NCBI GenBank assembly: GCA_963776675.1
Contig: CAVZNR010000052.1
Location: forward strand, 108,655-172,654
Source of the DNA: Hyphomicrobium_A sp963776675
GTDB taxonomy: Bacteria; Pseudomonadota; Alphaproteobacteria; Rhizobiales; Hyphomicrobiaceae
Length of the DNA: 64,000 bases
Direction: 5' to 3'
In this document: positions 7,947 to 15,524 of the stretch, in pieces
Layout of the letters: the number at the start of each line of letters is the position of its first letter
Numbering within the stretch: position 1 is the first letter of the stretch
Made by a program: the position numbers and the translations under genes
Notes under the pieces: generated by a model
Databases searched by the model: none
What the model saw: only the letters and a program-made list of their open reading frames with translations
What the model was told of the DNA's origin: nothing

Positions 7947-9767
7947 ATGTGCGGCATCGTCGGAATTATCGGGCAAAAGGCTGTCGCAACCGACCTCGTG
8001 GATGCGCTGCGGCGGCTTGAATACCGCGGCTACGATTCAGCGGGTATCGCCACGGTCGAGAACGGCCACCTGGAGCGGCGCCGCGCCGAAGGCAAGCTGC
8101 GCAACCTGGAAGGCCGGCTTCTGGACGAGCCGCTCACCGGCCACACCGGCATCGGACACACGCGCTGGGCGACCCACGGCCGCCCGACGGAGCGCAACGC
8201 CCACCCGCACATGAATGCCCAGGTCTCGGTCGTGCACAACGGCATCATCGAGAACTACCGTGAGCTGAGAGAGCAGCTGACGGCCAAGGGCCACGTGTTC
8301 GAGAGCGATACCGACACCGAGGTCATCGTTCACGTCATCACGGACGAGCTGGCCGGCGGCGCCTCACCGCAAGACGCCGTGCGCAACGCGCTGCAGCGCC
8401 TGCAGGGCGCCTTCGCACTCGCCATCATCTTCGCCGGTCACGACGACCTCATGATCGCCGCCCGCCAGGGCAGCCCGCTCGCCATCGGTCACGGCACCGG
8501 CGCCATGTACCTGGGCTCGGACGCTATCGCGCTCGCGCCGTTCACGGACGCCATCACCTATCTCGACGAGGGCGACTGGGCGGTGCTGCGCCAGACCGGC
8601 GTAGAGATCTTCGACCGCCACGGCCAACGCGCGGAGCGCGCGCTGATCAAGTCGGTTGCGAGCTCGCTGCTGGTCGACAAGGGAAACCACCGCCACTTCA
8701 TGGCCAAGGAGATCCACGAGCAGCCGGAGGTGATCAGTCATACGCTCGCCAGCTACATCGACATGAGCGCGGGCGTCGTGCAGCTTCCCGACCTCGGGAT
8801 CGACGTGACCAAGCTTACGCGCGTGACGCTGTCGGCCTGCGGCACCGCCTACTACGCGAGCCTCGTCGCCAAGTATTGGATCGAGCGCTATGCCCGGCTT
8901 CCTGTCGAGATCGACGTGGCCTCGGAGATGCGCTACCGCGAGCCGCCGCTGCCGGCGGACGGGCTGTCCGTTTTCGTGTCGCAGTCGGGCGAGACGGCCG
9001 ATACGCTCGCCACCTTGCGCTACGCCAAGGCGCAAGGACAGCGCATCGCCTCCGTGGTCAACGTGCGCACCTCCACGATCGCGCGCGAATCGAACGTCGT
9101 GCTGCCCACCCTTGCCGGCCCCGAGATCGGCGTCGCCTCCACCAAGGCTTTCACCTGCCAGCTCGCGGTGCTCGCGTGTCTTGCCATCGGGCTCGGGCGT
9201 GCGCGGGGAACGTTGAGCGCGGATGAGGAGCGGGCGCTGGTCAAGTCGCTGATCGAGGTGCCGCGCCACATCTCGACGATCCTGCGCAACGAGCAGCAGT
9301 ACGAGGCGATCGCGCAGCCCCTGTCGAAGGCCCGCGACGTGCTCTACCTGGGCCGCGGCACCAGCTATCCGCTGGCGCTGGAAGGCGCGCTCAAGCTCAA
9401 GGAAATTTCCTACATCCACGCCGAGGGCTATGCCGCCGGCGAGCTCAAACACGGCCCCATCGCGCTGATCGACGAGAACGTTCCCGTGATCGTGGTGGCG
9501 CCGCAGGACGAGCTGTTCGAGAAGACGCTGTCGAATCTGCAGGAGGTCGCGACTCGCGGCGGCCAGATCATCCTCATCTCGGACGCGGACGCCGACAAGA
9601 TCGGCTGCAAGGTCGCAGCCCACATCGAGATGCCCGCCGCGGCTCCCTTCGTGGACCCGCTCATCTACGCCATTCCCGTGCAATTGCTGGCCTATCACAC
9701 GGCCGTGCTCATGGGCACCGACGTGGATCAGCCCCGCAATCTCGCCAAATCCGTGACGGTCGAGTAG
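7947..9767 (+). CDS. glmS: Glutamine--fructose-6-phosphate aminotransferase
   Basis: The 606-residue enzyme forms glucosamine-6-phosphate from fructose-6-phosphate and glutamine. Cys2 is the glutaminase nucleophile exposed after Met removal (MCGIVGIIG), followed by RRLEYRGYDSAGIA and GHTRWATHGRPTERNAHPH of the class II amidotransferase domain. Two SIS isomerase domains follow from about residue 280 (SACGTAYYASLVAKYW, SQSGETADTLATL, STKAFTCQL), and the protein ends with the conserved NLAKSVTVE. The 137 bases upstream contain no sign of a glmS ribozyme, which is expected outside Firmicutes. It follows glmU directly. Confidence 0.97.
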   Translation: MCGIVGIIGQKAVATDLVDALRRLEYRGYDSAGIATVENGHLERRRAEGKLRNLEGRLLDEPLTGHTGIGHTRWATHGRPTERNAHPHMNAQVSVVHNGIIENYRELREQLTAKGHVFESDTDTEVIVHVITDELAGGASPQDAVRNALQRLQGAFALAIIFAGHDDLMIAARQGSPLAIGHGTGAMYLGSDAIALAPFTDAITYLDEGDWAVLRQTGVEIFDRHGQRAERALIKSVASSLLVDKGNHRHFMAKEIHEQPEVISHTLASYIDMSAGVVQLPDLGIDVTKLTRVTLSACGTAYYASLVAKYWIERYARLPVEIDVASEMRYREPPLPADGLSVFVSQSGETADTLATLRYAKAQGQRIASVVNVRTSTIARESNVVLPTLAGPEIGVASTKAFTCQLAVLACLAIGLGRARGTLSADEERALVKSLIEVPRHISTILRNEQQYEAIAQPLSKARDVLYLGRGTSYPLALEGALKLKEISYIHAEGYAAGELKHGPIALIDENVPVIVVAPQDELFEKTLSNLQEVATRGGQIILISDADADKIGCKVAAHIEMPAAAPFVDPLIYAIPVQLLAYHTAVLMGTDVDQPRNLAKSVTVE

Positions 9768-9881
9768 GGGAAAACGCCGCCTTCCCGTGGCCGCGGATTT
9801 GCCTCGATGTCTTGATTGAAATAGCGTCTCGCTTCAAACGGTTGCGGCCCGCCGGATGACGGGCGCTGTCTGGTGGGGTTA

Positions 9882-11155
9882 ATGGGGCATCTACTACGGA
9901 CATTGGTTGCAGGGGCCGTGCTCGCCGCGAGCGCTGCGCCGCTGCTTGCCTTCGAGGCCCCCACACAGTCGACGGGGCCCGCACCGGCCAAGGGCCCGCA
10001 CCGGCGAAGGGCCCCGCACCGTCGAAAAAGGCGCCTGCCGCCAGCGCGCCGGCCAAACCCCAAACTGCTCAGAAGGACGATAAGGCGAGCGAAACGGTGC
10101 AGCGCATGCTCGACACCGGCGTCAGCGCCTACAACTCCGGCAAGGTCGACCAGGCGATCCGCGCCTTCGATACGGCGATCCGCAATGGCGGGCTGTCCAA
10201 CCAGCAGATGGCCAGCGCGCTCTATTACCGTGGCATGGCCTATCGCAAGAAGGGCAAGCCGGCGCTGGCCATCCCCGACCTGACGAGCGCCGTTTGGCTC
10301 AACGACGGGCTGACGTTCGCCCAGCGTCAGGACGCCATGAACGCCCGCGCGGCGGCCTACAACGATGCCGGCGTCAGTGACGTGCCGGCGGCCAACCCGG
10401 TTGGCGGAAATACGCTGGGCGGCACCGGGTGGCAGACGGCCATGACCGACAGCCCGGCAACCGCGAGCGCGCCGGCGCCCGTGTCCTCGCCCCCGCCGCC
10501 GCAGGCGTCCGCGCCGGTGAGCGCTCCGCAGACGGCGGCCTACGTGCCGGCACGCCCGCCGCCGCCGCCGCCGCCGGAGACATCGTCGGGCTCGAGCGGA
10601 GGCGGATTCTTCAGCAGCATCACCAACATGTTCGGCGGCGGCTCGTCGTCCTCCGCCCCGCCCAAGAGCGAGGTGACGACGTCGTCGATCGTCCCGCCGC
10701 CACCCGCGCCCGCGGTGAGCGCGTGGAGCCAGTCGACCCAGGTCGCCGCAGCACCTGCGCCAGCCCAGCCGGCTCCGCCGCCGGCCGCCGCGCCGCCGCC
10801 ACCTCCTGTGCAGCAGGCCGCGCCAGCTCGCGTCGCCCCGCAAACGCAGGTAGCCGCGGTGGCGCCACCGATCATCAACAAACCGGCACCATCGACAGTG
10901 CCGTCGGGCAAATATCACGTGCAGATCGCCGCCGTGCGCTCGCGCAGCGAGGCCGATGCGCTGTCCGTGCGTCTGATCTCGCAATACGGCAGCGAGTTCG
11001 GACCGCGCCGGCCTGCGATCAAGGAGACGGTCATCGGCAGCATGGGTACGTTCTATCGCGTGAGCGTGGGCCCCTTTGCCAGCGAGAAGGAGACCGCGCG
11101 GCTTTGCGGGTCGCTGCGCTCCAACGGGTTCGACTGCCTCGTCATTACGCAGTAG
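9882..11155 (+). CDS. Secreted TPR and SPOR domain protein, frameshifted near the N-terminus
   Basis: The gene starts at the ATG at 9882 behind GGTGGGG and encodes a signal peptide (MGHLLRTLVAGAVLAASAAP). A PAPAKG-type repeat then runs out of frame: the C run at 9995-9997 has three bases where the next repeat unit has four, and adding one C joins the leader to the long downstream frame, giving 424 residues. The body has TPR-like helices (VQRMLDTGVSAYNSGKVDQA, ALYYRGMAYRKKGK), a long Pro-rich linker, and a C-terminal SPOR domain (YHVQIAAVRSRSEADALSVR, FYRVSVGPFASEKE). SPOR domains bind septal peptidoglycan, so an envelope or division role is inferred. Codon usage looks normal on both sides of the shift. 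Confidence 0.78.
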
Positions 11156-11298
11156 CGTTCCGCGTCTCCGACGGCCCGGCTCGGCTTCGGGCACATCCCC
11201 ACCCTTTAGCTCGACCGCGATCCGTGGGATGATTGCTCCCCATCCGCCGCCGCCGGCACCGGCTTTGTCCCCGCACCGATCCGACGTGGACCGCTAAC

Positions 11299-12129
11299 AT
11301 GAGCGCCTCCGATCCCAAGGACGCCCCGACCGGCAGCACGACCTCGCAACTGCGCTCAGGCCTGCAGCGCCTGATCCGGCAGGACCAGCCGCCCGCCTGG
11401 CACCTCGGCGCGCGGCTGCGCAACTACTTCCTGACCGGCCTCGTCATCGTCGGCCCCGTCACCATCACGCTGTATTTCGCCTGGTGGTTCATCAACGTCA
11501 CGGACGCCTGGATCAAGCCGTTCGTGCCCAAGGCCTATCTGCCCGATACCTATCTGCCGTTCGCGGTGCCGGGCTTCGGGCTGATCGTCGGCATCGTGGC
11601 GCTGACGCTGATCGGCGCGCTCGCCGCCAACCTGCTCGGGCGCACGCTCATCTCCTTCGGCGAGCAGATGGTCGGCGGCATGCCGATCGTGCGCAACGTC
11701 TATGGCGCGCTGAAACAGATCTTCGAGTCCGTCATCACCGCCACCGGCCCCGGCCAGGCTTTTCAGAAGGTCGCGCTCATCGAGTTCCCGTCGAAGGGCC
11801 TGTGGTCGATCGTGTTCGTCACCGGCGAGACGACGGGCGAGGTGGGCGCGGTGGCGCCCGGCGGCGAGAGCGATCTGCTGACCGTGTTCATGCCCACCGG
11901 CATCGTGCCGCCGACGGGCTTCGTGTGCTTCCTGCCGCGACGCAACGTGGTCATGCTCGACATGACGATCGAGGATGCCGCCAAGGTGATCATCTCGGCG
12001 GGCATGGTGACGCCGGAGAGCCAGGCCAAGCTGCGCGAGATGGCCGAGCAGGCCAAGCGCAAGAGCCGGGCGAAGGAGCCGCCGAAAGAGAAGACGCCGC
12101 GCCCGCCCAAGATCACGGCCCCGAGCTGA
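11299..12129 (+). CDS. DUF502 family inner-membrane protein
   Basis: The protein is taken from MSASDPKDAPTG at 11299 (276 residues); starts further up would add a basic low-complexity leader. Two long hydrophobic segments are present: LRNYFLTGLVIVGPVTITLY with its continuation, and PGFGLIVGIVALTLIGALAA. Between and after them come the DUF502 marks GEQMVGGMPIVRNVYGALKQ and VFMPTGIVPPTGFVCFLPR. The C-terminus is a Lys/Pro-rich tail. DUF502 proteins are widespread two-helix membrane proteins without an agreed function in bacteria. The position between glmS/SPOR and recG is a common arrangement in this order. It converges on recG across a repeat-rich spacer. Confidence 0.88.
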   Translation: MSASDPKDAPTGSTTSQLRSGLQRLIRQDQPPAWHLGARLRNYFLTGLVIVGPVTITLYFAWWFINVTDAWIKPFVPKAYLPDTYLPFAVPGFGLIVGIVALTLIGALAANLLGRTLISFGEQMVGGMPIVRNVYGALKQIFESVITATGPGQAFQKVALIEFPSKGLWSIVFVTGETTGEVGAVAPGGESDLLTVFMPTGIVPPTGFVCFLPRRNVVMLDMTIEDAAKVIISAGMVTPESQAKLREMAEQAKRKSRAKEPPKEKTPRPPKITAPS

Positions 12130-12164
12130 CCCCCTTTCCCCCCAAGCGGGGAGAGGGGACGCAT

Positions 12165-12330
12165 CACGCCGCCCGGAACAGGCGCACGGCCTCGTCGCAT
12201 TCGCACTCAATTCTGAAATGTTGAGCTCGCGGAGACTTGCGTGGGTCCCGGCCTTCGCCGGGATGACGTTTCTGGGGACTACGCCGATTGCCTATTCTCA
12301 ACGTCATCCCGCTGTAGAGCGGGACCCACG
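12165..12330 (+). repeat. Repeat copy A: recG 3'-end copy plus palindromic element
   Basis: The first 35 bases are identical to the last bases of recG (which start at 12640, read on this strand). They are followed by two palindromes, GTGGGTCCCGGCCTTCGCCG.. at 12241-12268 and its inverted partner at 12302-12330, both bracketed by GGGTCCCG/CGGGATGACG-type arms. Elements with these arms are common in intergenic DNA of alphaproteobacteria. Copy B lies exactly 259 bases downstream. Confidence 0.85.
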
Positions 12331-12387
12331 CCAGTTTCAGCAATCGCCACGCATCAGAAAGCGGACGACAGCGCAGCGGGGATGATG

Positions 12388-12411
12388 GGTCCTCGGGACA
12401 AGCCGAGGATG
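12388..12411. repeat. Short palindrome between repeat copies A and B
   Basis: CCTCGG at 12391-12396 and CCGAGG at 12403-12408 form a hairpin flanked by GGGT and GATGAC. This resembles the arms of the neighbouring palindromic elements and is probably a third variant of the same intergenic repeat family. Confidence 0.55.
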
Positions 12412-12433
12412 ACACTTGGGGTGGGCTCTCGCT

Positions 12434-12590
12434 TGAACAGGCGCACGGCCTCGTCGCATTCGTAATCAATTCTGAAATGTCGTGCTTTCGGAGACTTGCG
12501 TGGGTCCCGGCCTTCGCCGGGATGACGGTTCTGGGGAGGACACCGATTGCCCACCCTCAACGTCATCCCGCTGTAGAGCGGGACCCACGC
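12434..12590 (+). repeat. Repeat copy B, offset 259 bases from copy A
   Basis: Beginning at GAACAGGCGCACGGCC, this block repeats copy A at a constant offset of 259 bases through the recG-tail segment (12440), the first palindrome (12500) and the second palindrome (12560). A few substitutions separate the two copies. With copy A it fills most of the 509-base space between the DUF502 gene and recG, where I see no gene. Confidence 0.85.
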
Positions 12591-12638
12591 TGGCTTCAAC
12601 AAGTACTAAGGCGTGGATTGCTTCGCCTCGCGCTCCGT

Positions 12639-14756
12639 TCACGCCGCCCGGAACAGGCGCACGGCCTCGTCGCACTCGAAAATGTAAAGAAGCGTGCGCA
12701 GGGCCTCGCCCCGCGGGCTCGCCAGATGCGGGTCGGAGCCGAGGATCATTTTGGCGTCGTCGCGCGCCGCCTCCAGCAGCGACGCGAAATTCGGCACCTC
12801 GGCGACGCGAAAGCCCGGCGTGCCGCTCTGGCGCGCGCCCAAGACCTCGCCGGCGCCGCGCAGCTCCAAGTCCTTCTCGGCGATGAGGAAGCCGTCCTCG
12901 GTCTCCTCCATCATCTCCAATCGCGCCTTGGCCGTCTCTCCGAGCGGTGCCTTATAGAGCAACATGCAGAAGCTTTCGCGCGATCCACGGCCGACGCGGC
13001 CCCGCAACTGGTGCAGCTGCGCGAGGCCGAAGCGCTCGGCGTGCTCGATGACCATGATGTTTGCGTTCGGCACGTTGACGCCCACTTCGATCACCGTCGT
13101 CGCGACGAGAATTTTCAACTGCCCCGACGCGAACGCCTCCATGGCGGCGTCCTTGGCTTTATCCTGCATGCCGCCGTGCAGGAGGCCGACGTTGTCCTTG
13201 CCGAACAGCTGGGCAAGGTGGGCGTGGCGCTCCTCCGCGGCGGCCAGCTCGGAGAGCTCGGAGCTCTCGATCAGCGGACACACCCAATAGACCTGCGCGC
13301 CTTCGGCGAGCTGTGCCCGCAGCCGCTCGATCAGCTTCTCTATAGAATCCGTGGGGATTTTTTTGGTCAGGATCGGCTTGCGTCCCGGTGGCTTCTCGTT
13401 GAGACGCGAGACGTCGAGATCGCCGTAGTGCGTCATCTGCAACGTGCGCGGGATGGGCGTCGCGGTCATGACCAGCACGTCGGTGCCCGCGCCGTTGCCT
13501 TTCGATTGCAGCGACAGACGCTGGTGCACGCCGAAGCGGTGCTGCTCGTCGATGACGGCGAAGGCGAGATCCTTGAACACGACGTCGGCCTGGAACAGCG
13601 CGTGCGTGCCGATCAGGATGTCGATGTCGCCCGCCGCCAGACGCGCAAGCAGCGTGTCGCGCGTCTTGCCCTTTTCGCGGCCCGTGAGCAGGGCGATGCG
13701 CAAACCGGCCTTGTCGGCGAGCGGCGCGATGGTCTCCAGGTGCTGGCGCGCCAGGACCTCGGTCGGCGCCATGAAGGCCGCCTGCGCACCCGCCTCCACA
13801 GCGATGGCCATGGCCAGCAGCGCCACCACGGTCTTGCCGGAGCCGACGTCGCCCTGCAGCAGGCGCAGCATGCGCCGGGATGCGGCCATGTCGGCCTCGA
13901 TCTCGCGCAGGGCGGTGCGCTGGGAGCCCGTCAGCGAGAAGGGGAGCGCGTCGGCGATGTGGGCGCGCACGCGGCCGTCACCTTTGACCGAGCGGCCGGG
14001 TCGCGCCTTGAAGTTCTGGCGTACCAGCGCGAGCGCCAGCTGACCGGCAAGCAGCTCGTCGTAGGCGAGCCGCTGCCACGGCGCGCCGCCGGTCGACACG
14101 TCGGCGGCGTCGGTCGGGCGGTGCAGGCGCTGCAGCGCCTCCTTGAAGGGCGGCCAGCCGCGTGCTTTGAGCCAGGCGGCCTCCTGCCACTCGGGAACGT
14201 CGCGCACGCGCTCTAGCGCTTGGCGCGTCGCCTTCTGCACGATCTTGCCGGAGAGCCCGGCGGTGAGCGGATAGACGGGCTCCAACAGCGGCAGCTCGTC
14301 GCGCTGCTCGGGCGCGACGATGTAGTCGGGATGCGACATCTGCAGCGTCTCGCCGTAGCGCTCGATGCGGCCGGAGACGTAGCGGATTTCGCCGACGGGA
14401 AGCTGGCGCTCGATGAACTTGCGCTCGGCATGGAAGAACACGAGGTCGAGGCGGCCGGTCTCGTCCTCGGTCTGCACCTTGTAGGGCGCGCGGGTGTTGG
14501 AGCGCGGCGGCGCTTTATGCTTCAGCACGCGCACCTTCAGTGTGGCGATCGATCCGGCAACGGCATCGGCGATATTGGGCTCCGCGCGCCGGTCGATGAC
14601 GCCGGACGGCAGGTGCCAGAGCAGATCGAGCACGCGCGGCTCCATCACGGCCGGCGGCAGCGTGAGGCACTTTCTCAACAGCAGGATCAGACGCGGACCG
14701 ATGCCGGTGAGCGACTGCAACGAGGCGAACAGGGGCGTGAGCTCGACGGGCCGCAT
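12639..14756 (-). CDS. recG: ATP-dependent DNA helicase RecG
   Basis: The 705-residue helicase reverses stalled replication forks and branch-migrates Holliday junctions. The N-terminal wedge (OB) domain covers roughly residues 60-200. The motor has LLQGDVGSGKTVVALLAMAI (Walker A), FMAPTEVLARQH, IDEQHRFGVHQR (DExH), VMTATPIPRTLQ (motif III) and RGRVGRGSRESFC (motif VI). The C-terminal LYIFECDEAVRLFRAA lies within a DNA segment that is repeated twice downstream, so the gene's 3' end is part of a local repeat family. It is transcribed toward the DUF502 gene and divergently from sdhE. Length and motifs are complete. Confidence 0.97.
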   Translation of the reverse strand: MRPVELTPLFASLQSLTGIGPRLILLLRKCLTLPPAVMEPRVLDLLWHLPSGVIDRRAEPNIADAVAGSIATLKVRVLKHKAPPRSNTRAPYKVQTEDETGRLDLVFFHAERKFIERQLPVGEIRYVSGRIERYGETLQMSHPDYIVAPEQRDELPLLEPVYPLTAGLSGKIVQKATRQALERVRDVPEWQEAAWLKARGWPPFKEALQRLHRPTDAADVSTGGAPWQRLAYDELLAGQLALALVRQNFKARPGRSVKGDGRVRAHIADALPFSLTGSQRTALREIEADMAASRRMLRLLQGDVGSGKTVVALLAMAIAVEAGAQAAFMAPTEVLARQHLETIAPLADKAGLRIALLTGREKGKTRDTLLARLAAGDIDILIGTHALFQADVVFKDLAFAVIDEQHRFGVHQRLSLQSKGNGAGTDVLVMTATPIPRTLQMTHYGDLDVSRLNEKPPGRKPILTKKIPTDSIEKLIERLRAQLAEGAQVYWVCPLIESSELSELAAAEERHAHLAQLFGKDNVGLLHGGMQDKAKDAAMEAFASGQLKILVATTVIEVGVNVPNANIMVIEHAERFGLAQLHQLRGRVGRGSRESFCMLLYKAPLGETAKARLEMMEETEDGFLIAEKDLELRGAGEVLGARQSGTPGFRVAEVPNFASLLEAARDDAKMILGSDPHLASPRGEALRTLLYIFECDEAVRLFRAA

Positions 14757-15022
14757 GGTGGCGATGCAGGATCCAAGAGGTCGAAGGGGGGCGTGGCGTT
14801 AAGGGTCGGGCAGACGGGTCGTGGCCGGGCAGAGGCGTGAAGCAAAGTTGCCGCACAGATGCCCGATGCGTCCCTTCGGGGCCACAGGGCTCCTCGTCGC
14901 GCGGCGCGGGCCTTTGCGCGGGCGGAAACGGGCGCTATACCACCCATCCGCTGCGAGGGTGACGGGCGCGCCGCATGCCGTCAAGCCTCGGTCCCGGGTT
15001 ATCCAAGAAAGCCGGCTCCAGC

Positions 15023-15298
15023 ATGACCGACGACATGGAGATTCGCCGCCGCCGCGCGGCCTATCGCGCGTCCCATCGGGGCACCAAGGAGATGGATTTT
15101 ATTCTCGGGCGGTATGCAGAGGCGCATCTTGCCGGCATGTCGCCGGACGAGATGGGGGACTTCGAGCGCTTCTTGACCATGCCGGATCCGGTGCTGACGG
15201 ACTGGTTCTCGCTGGGCTCAGCGCCGGAGGAGCCGGCGTTCGTGGCTTTGGTCGCGGCGTTGCGCAGCTTTCACGGATTGGCTGAGGTCGAGAGATGA
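15023..15298 (+). CDS. sdhE: FAD assembly factor SdhE (succinate dehydrogenase assembly factor 2)
   Basis: The ATG at 15023 gives 91 residues, the usual size; a start at 14975 would add a non-conserved leader. The protein has RRRAAYRASHRGTKEMDFIL, which contains the RGTKEMD form of the RGxxE motif needed for covalent flavin attachment, followed by FERFLTMPDPVLTDWFSLG, the conserved LxxPDxxLxxW region. SdhE promotes FAD attachment to SdhA, so it acts in the cytosol on the respiratory complex II flavoprotein. Position between recG and mfd is the typical alphaproteobacterial arrangement. Confidence 0.93.
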   Translation: MTDDMEIRRRRAAYRASHRGTKEMDFILGRYAEAHLAGMSPDEMGDFERFLTMPDPVLTDWFSLGSAPEEPAFVALVAALRSFHGLAEVER

Positions 15299-15365
15299 CG
15301 AATGCTTCGCATCGAATTCGGCTGGCCAACCCCTCACCCGCGAGCCTGGCTGCGCCGGCCTCGCG

Positions 15366-15437
15366 ACCTCTCCCTATGGGAGAGGTGATACACGCGGAGC
15401 AAGCTCGCTCCACTCCACCTCTCCCAGGGGGAGAGGT
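15366..15437. repeat. Intergenic palindromic element between sdhE and mfd
   Basis: Two hairpins, ACCTCTCCC/GGGAGAGGT at 15366-15386 and ACCTCTCCC/GGAGAGGT at 15417-15437, flank a smaller one (GGAGC/GCTCC at 15396-15411). Similar CTCTCCC/GGGAGAG elements are frequent in intergenic DNA of this group. The element may also work as a transcription terminator after sdhE, though it lacks a T run. Confidence 0.7.
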
Positions 15438-15524
15438 CGGGCCGGCATGCCAAGCATGACGGGCCGGGAGAGGGGGTAATCGTTTGACGTTCCGGGCAAC
15501 GCTGAGAACAAACTGAAGAGCACG

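Noticed and set aside
8364..9698. 444-codon minus-strand open frame opposite glmS
   Set aside because: Composition and lack of motifs mark it as an antisense shadow of glmS.
12130..12160. Terminator after the DUF502 gene
   Set aside because: The C-rich and G-rich stretches pair poorly and no T run follows; it is better seen as the start of the repeat block.
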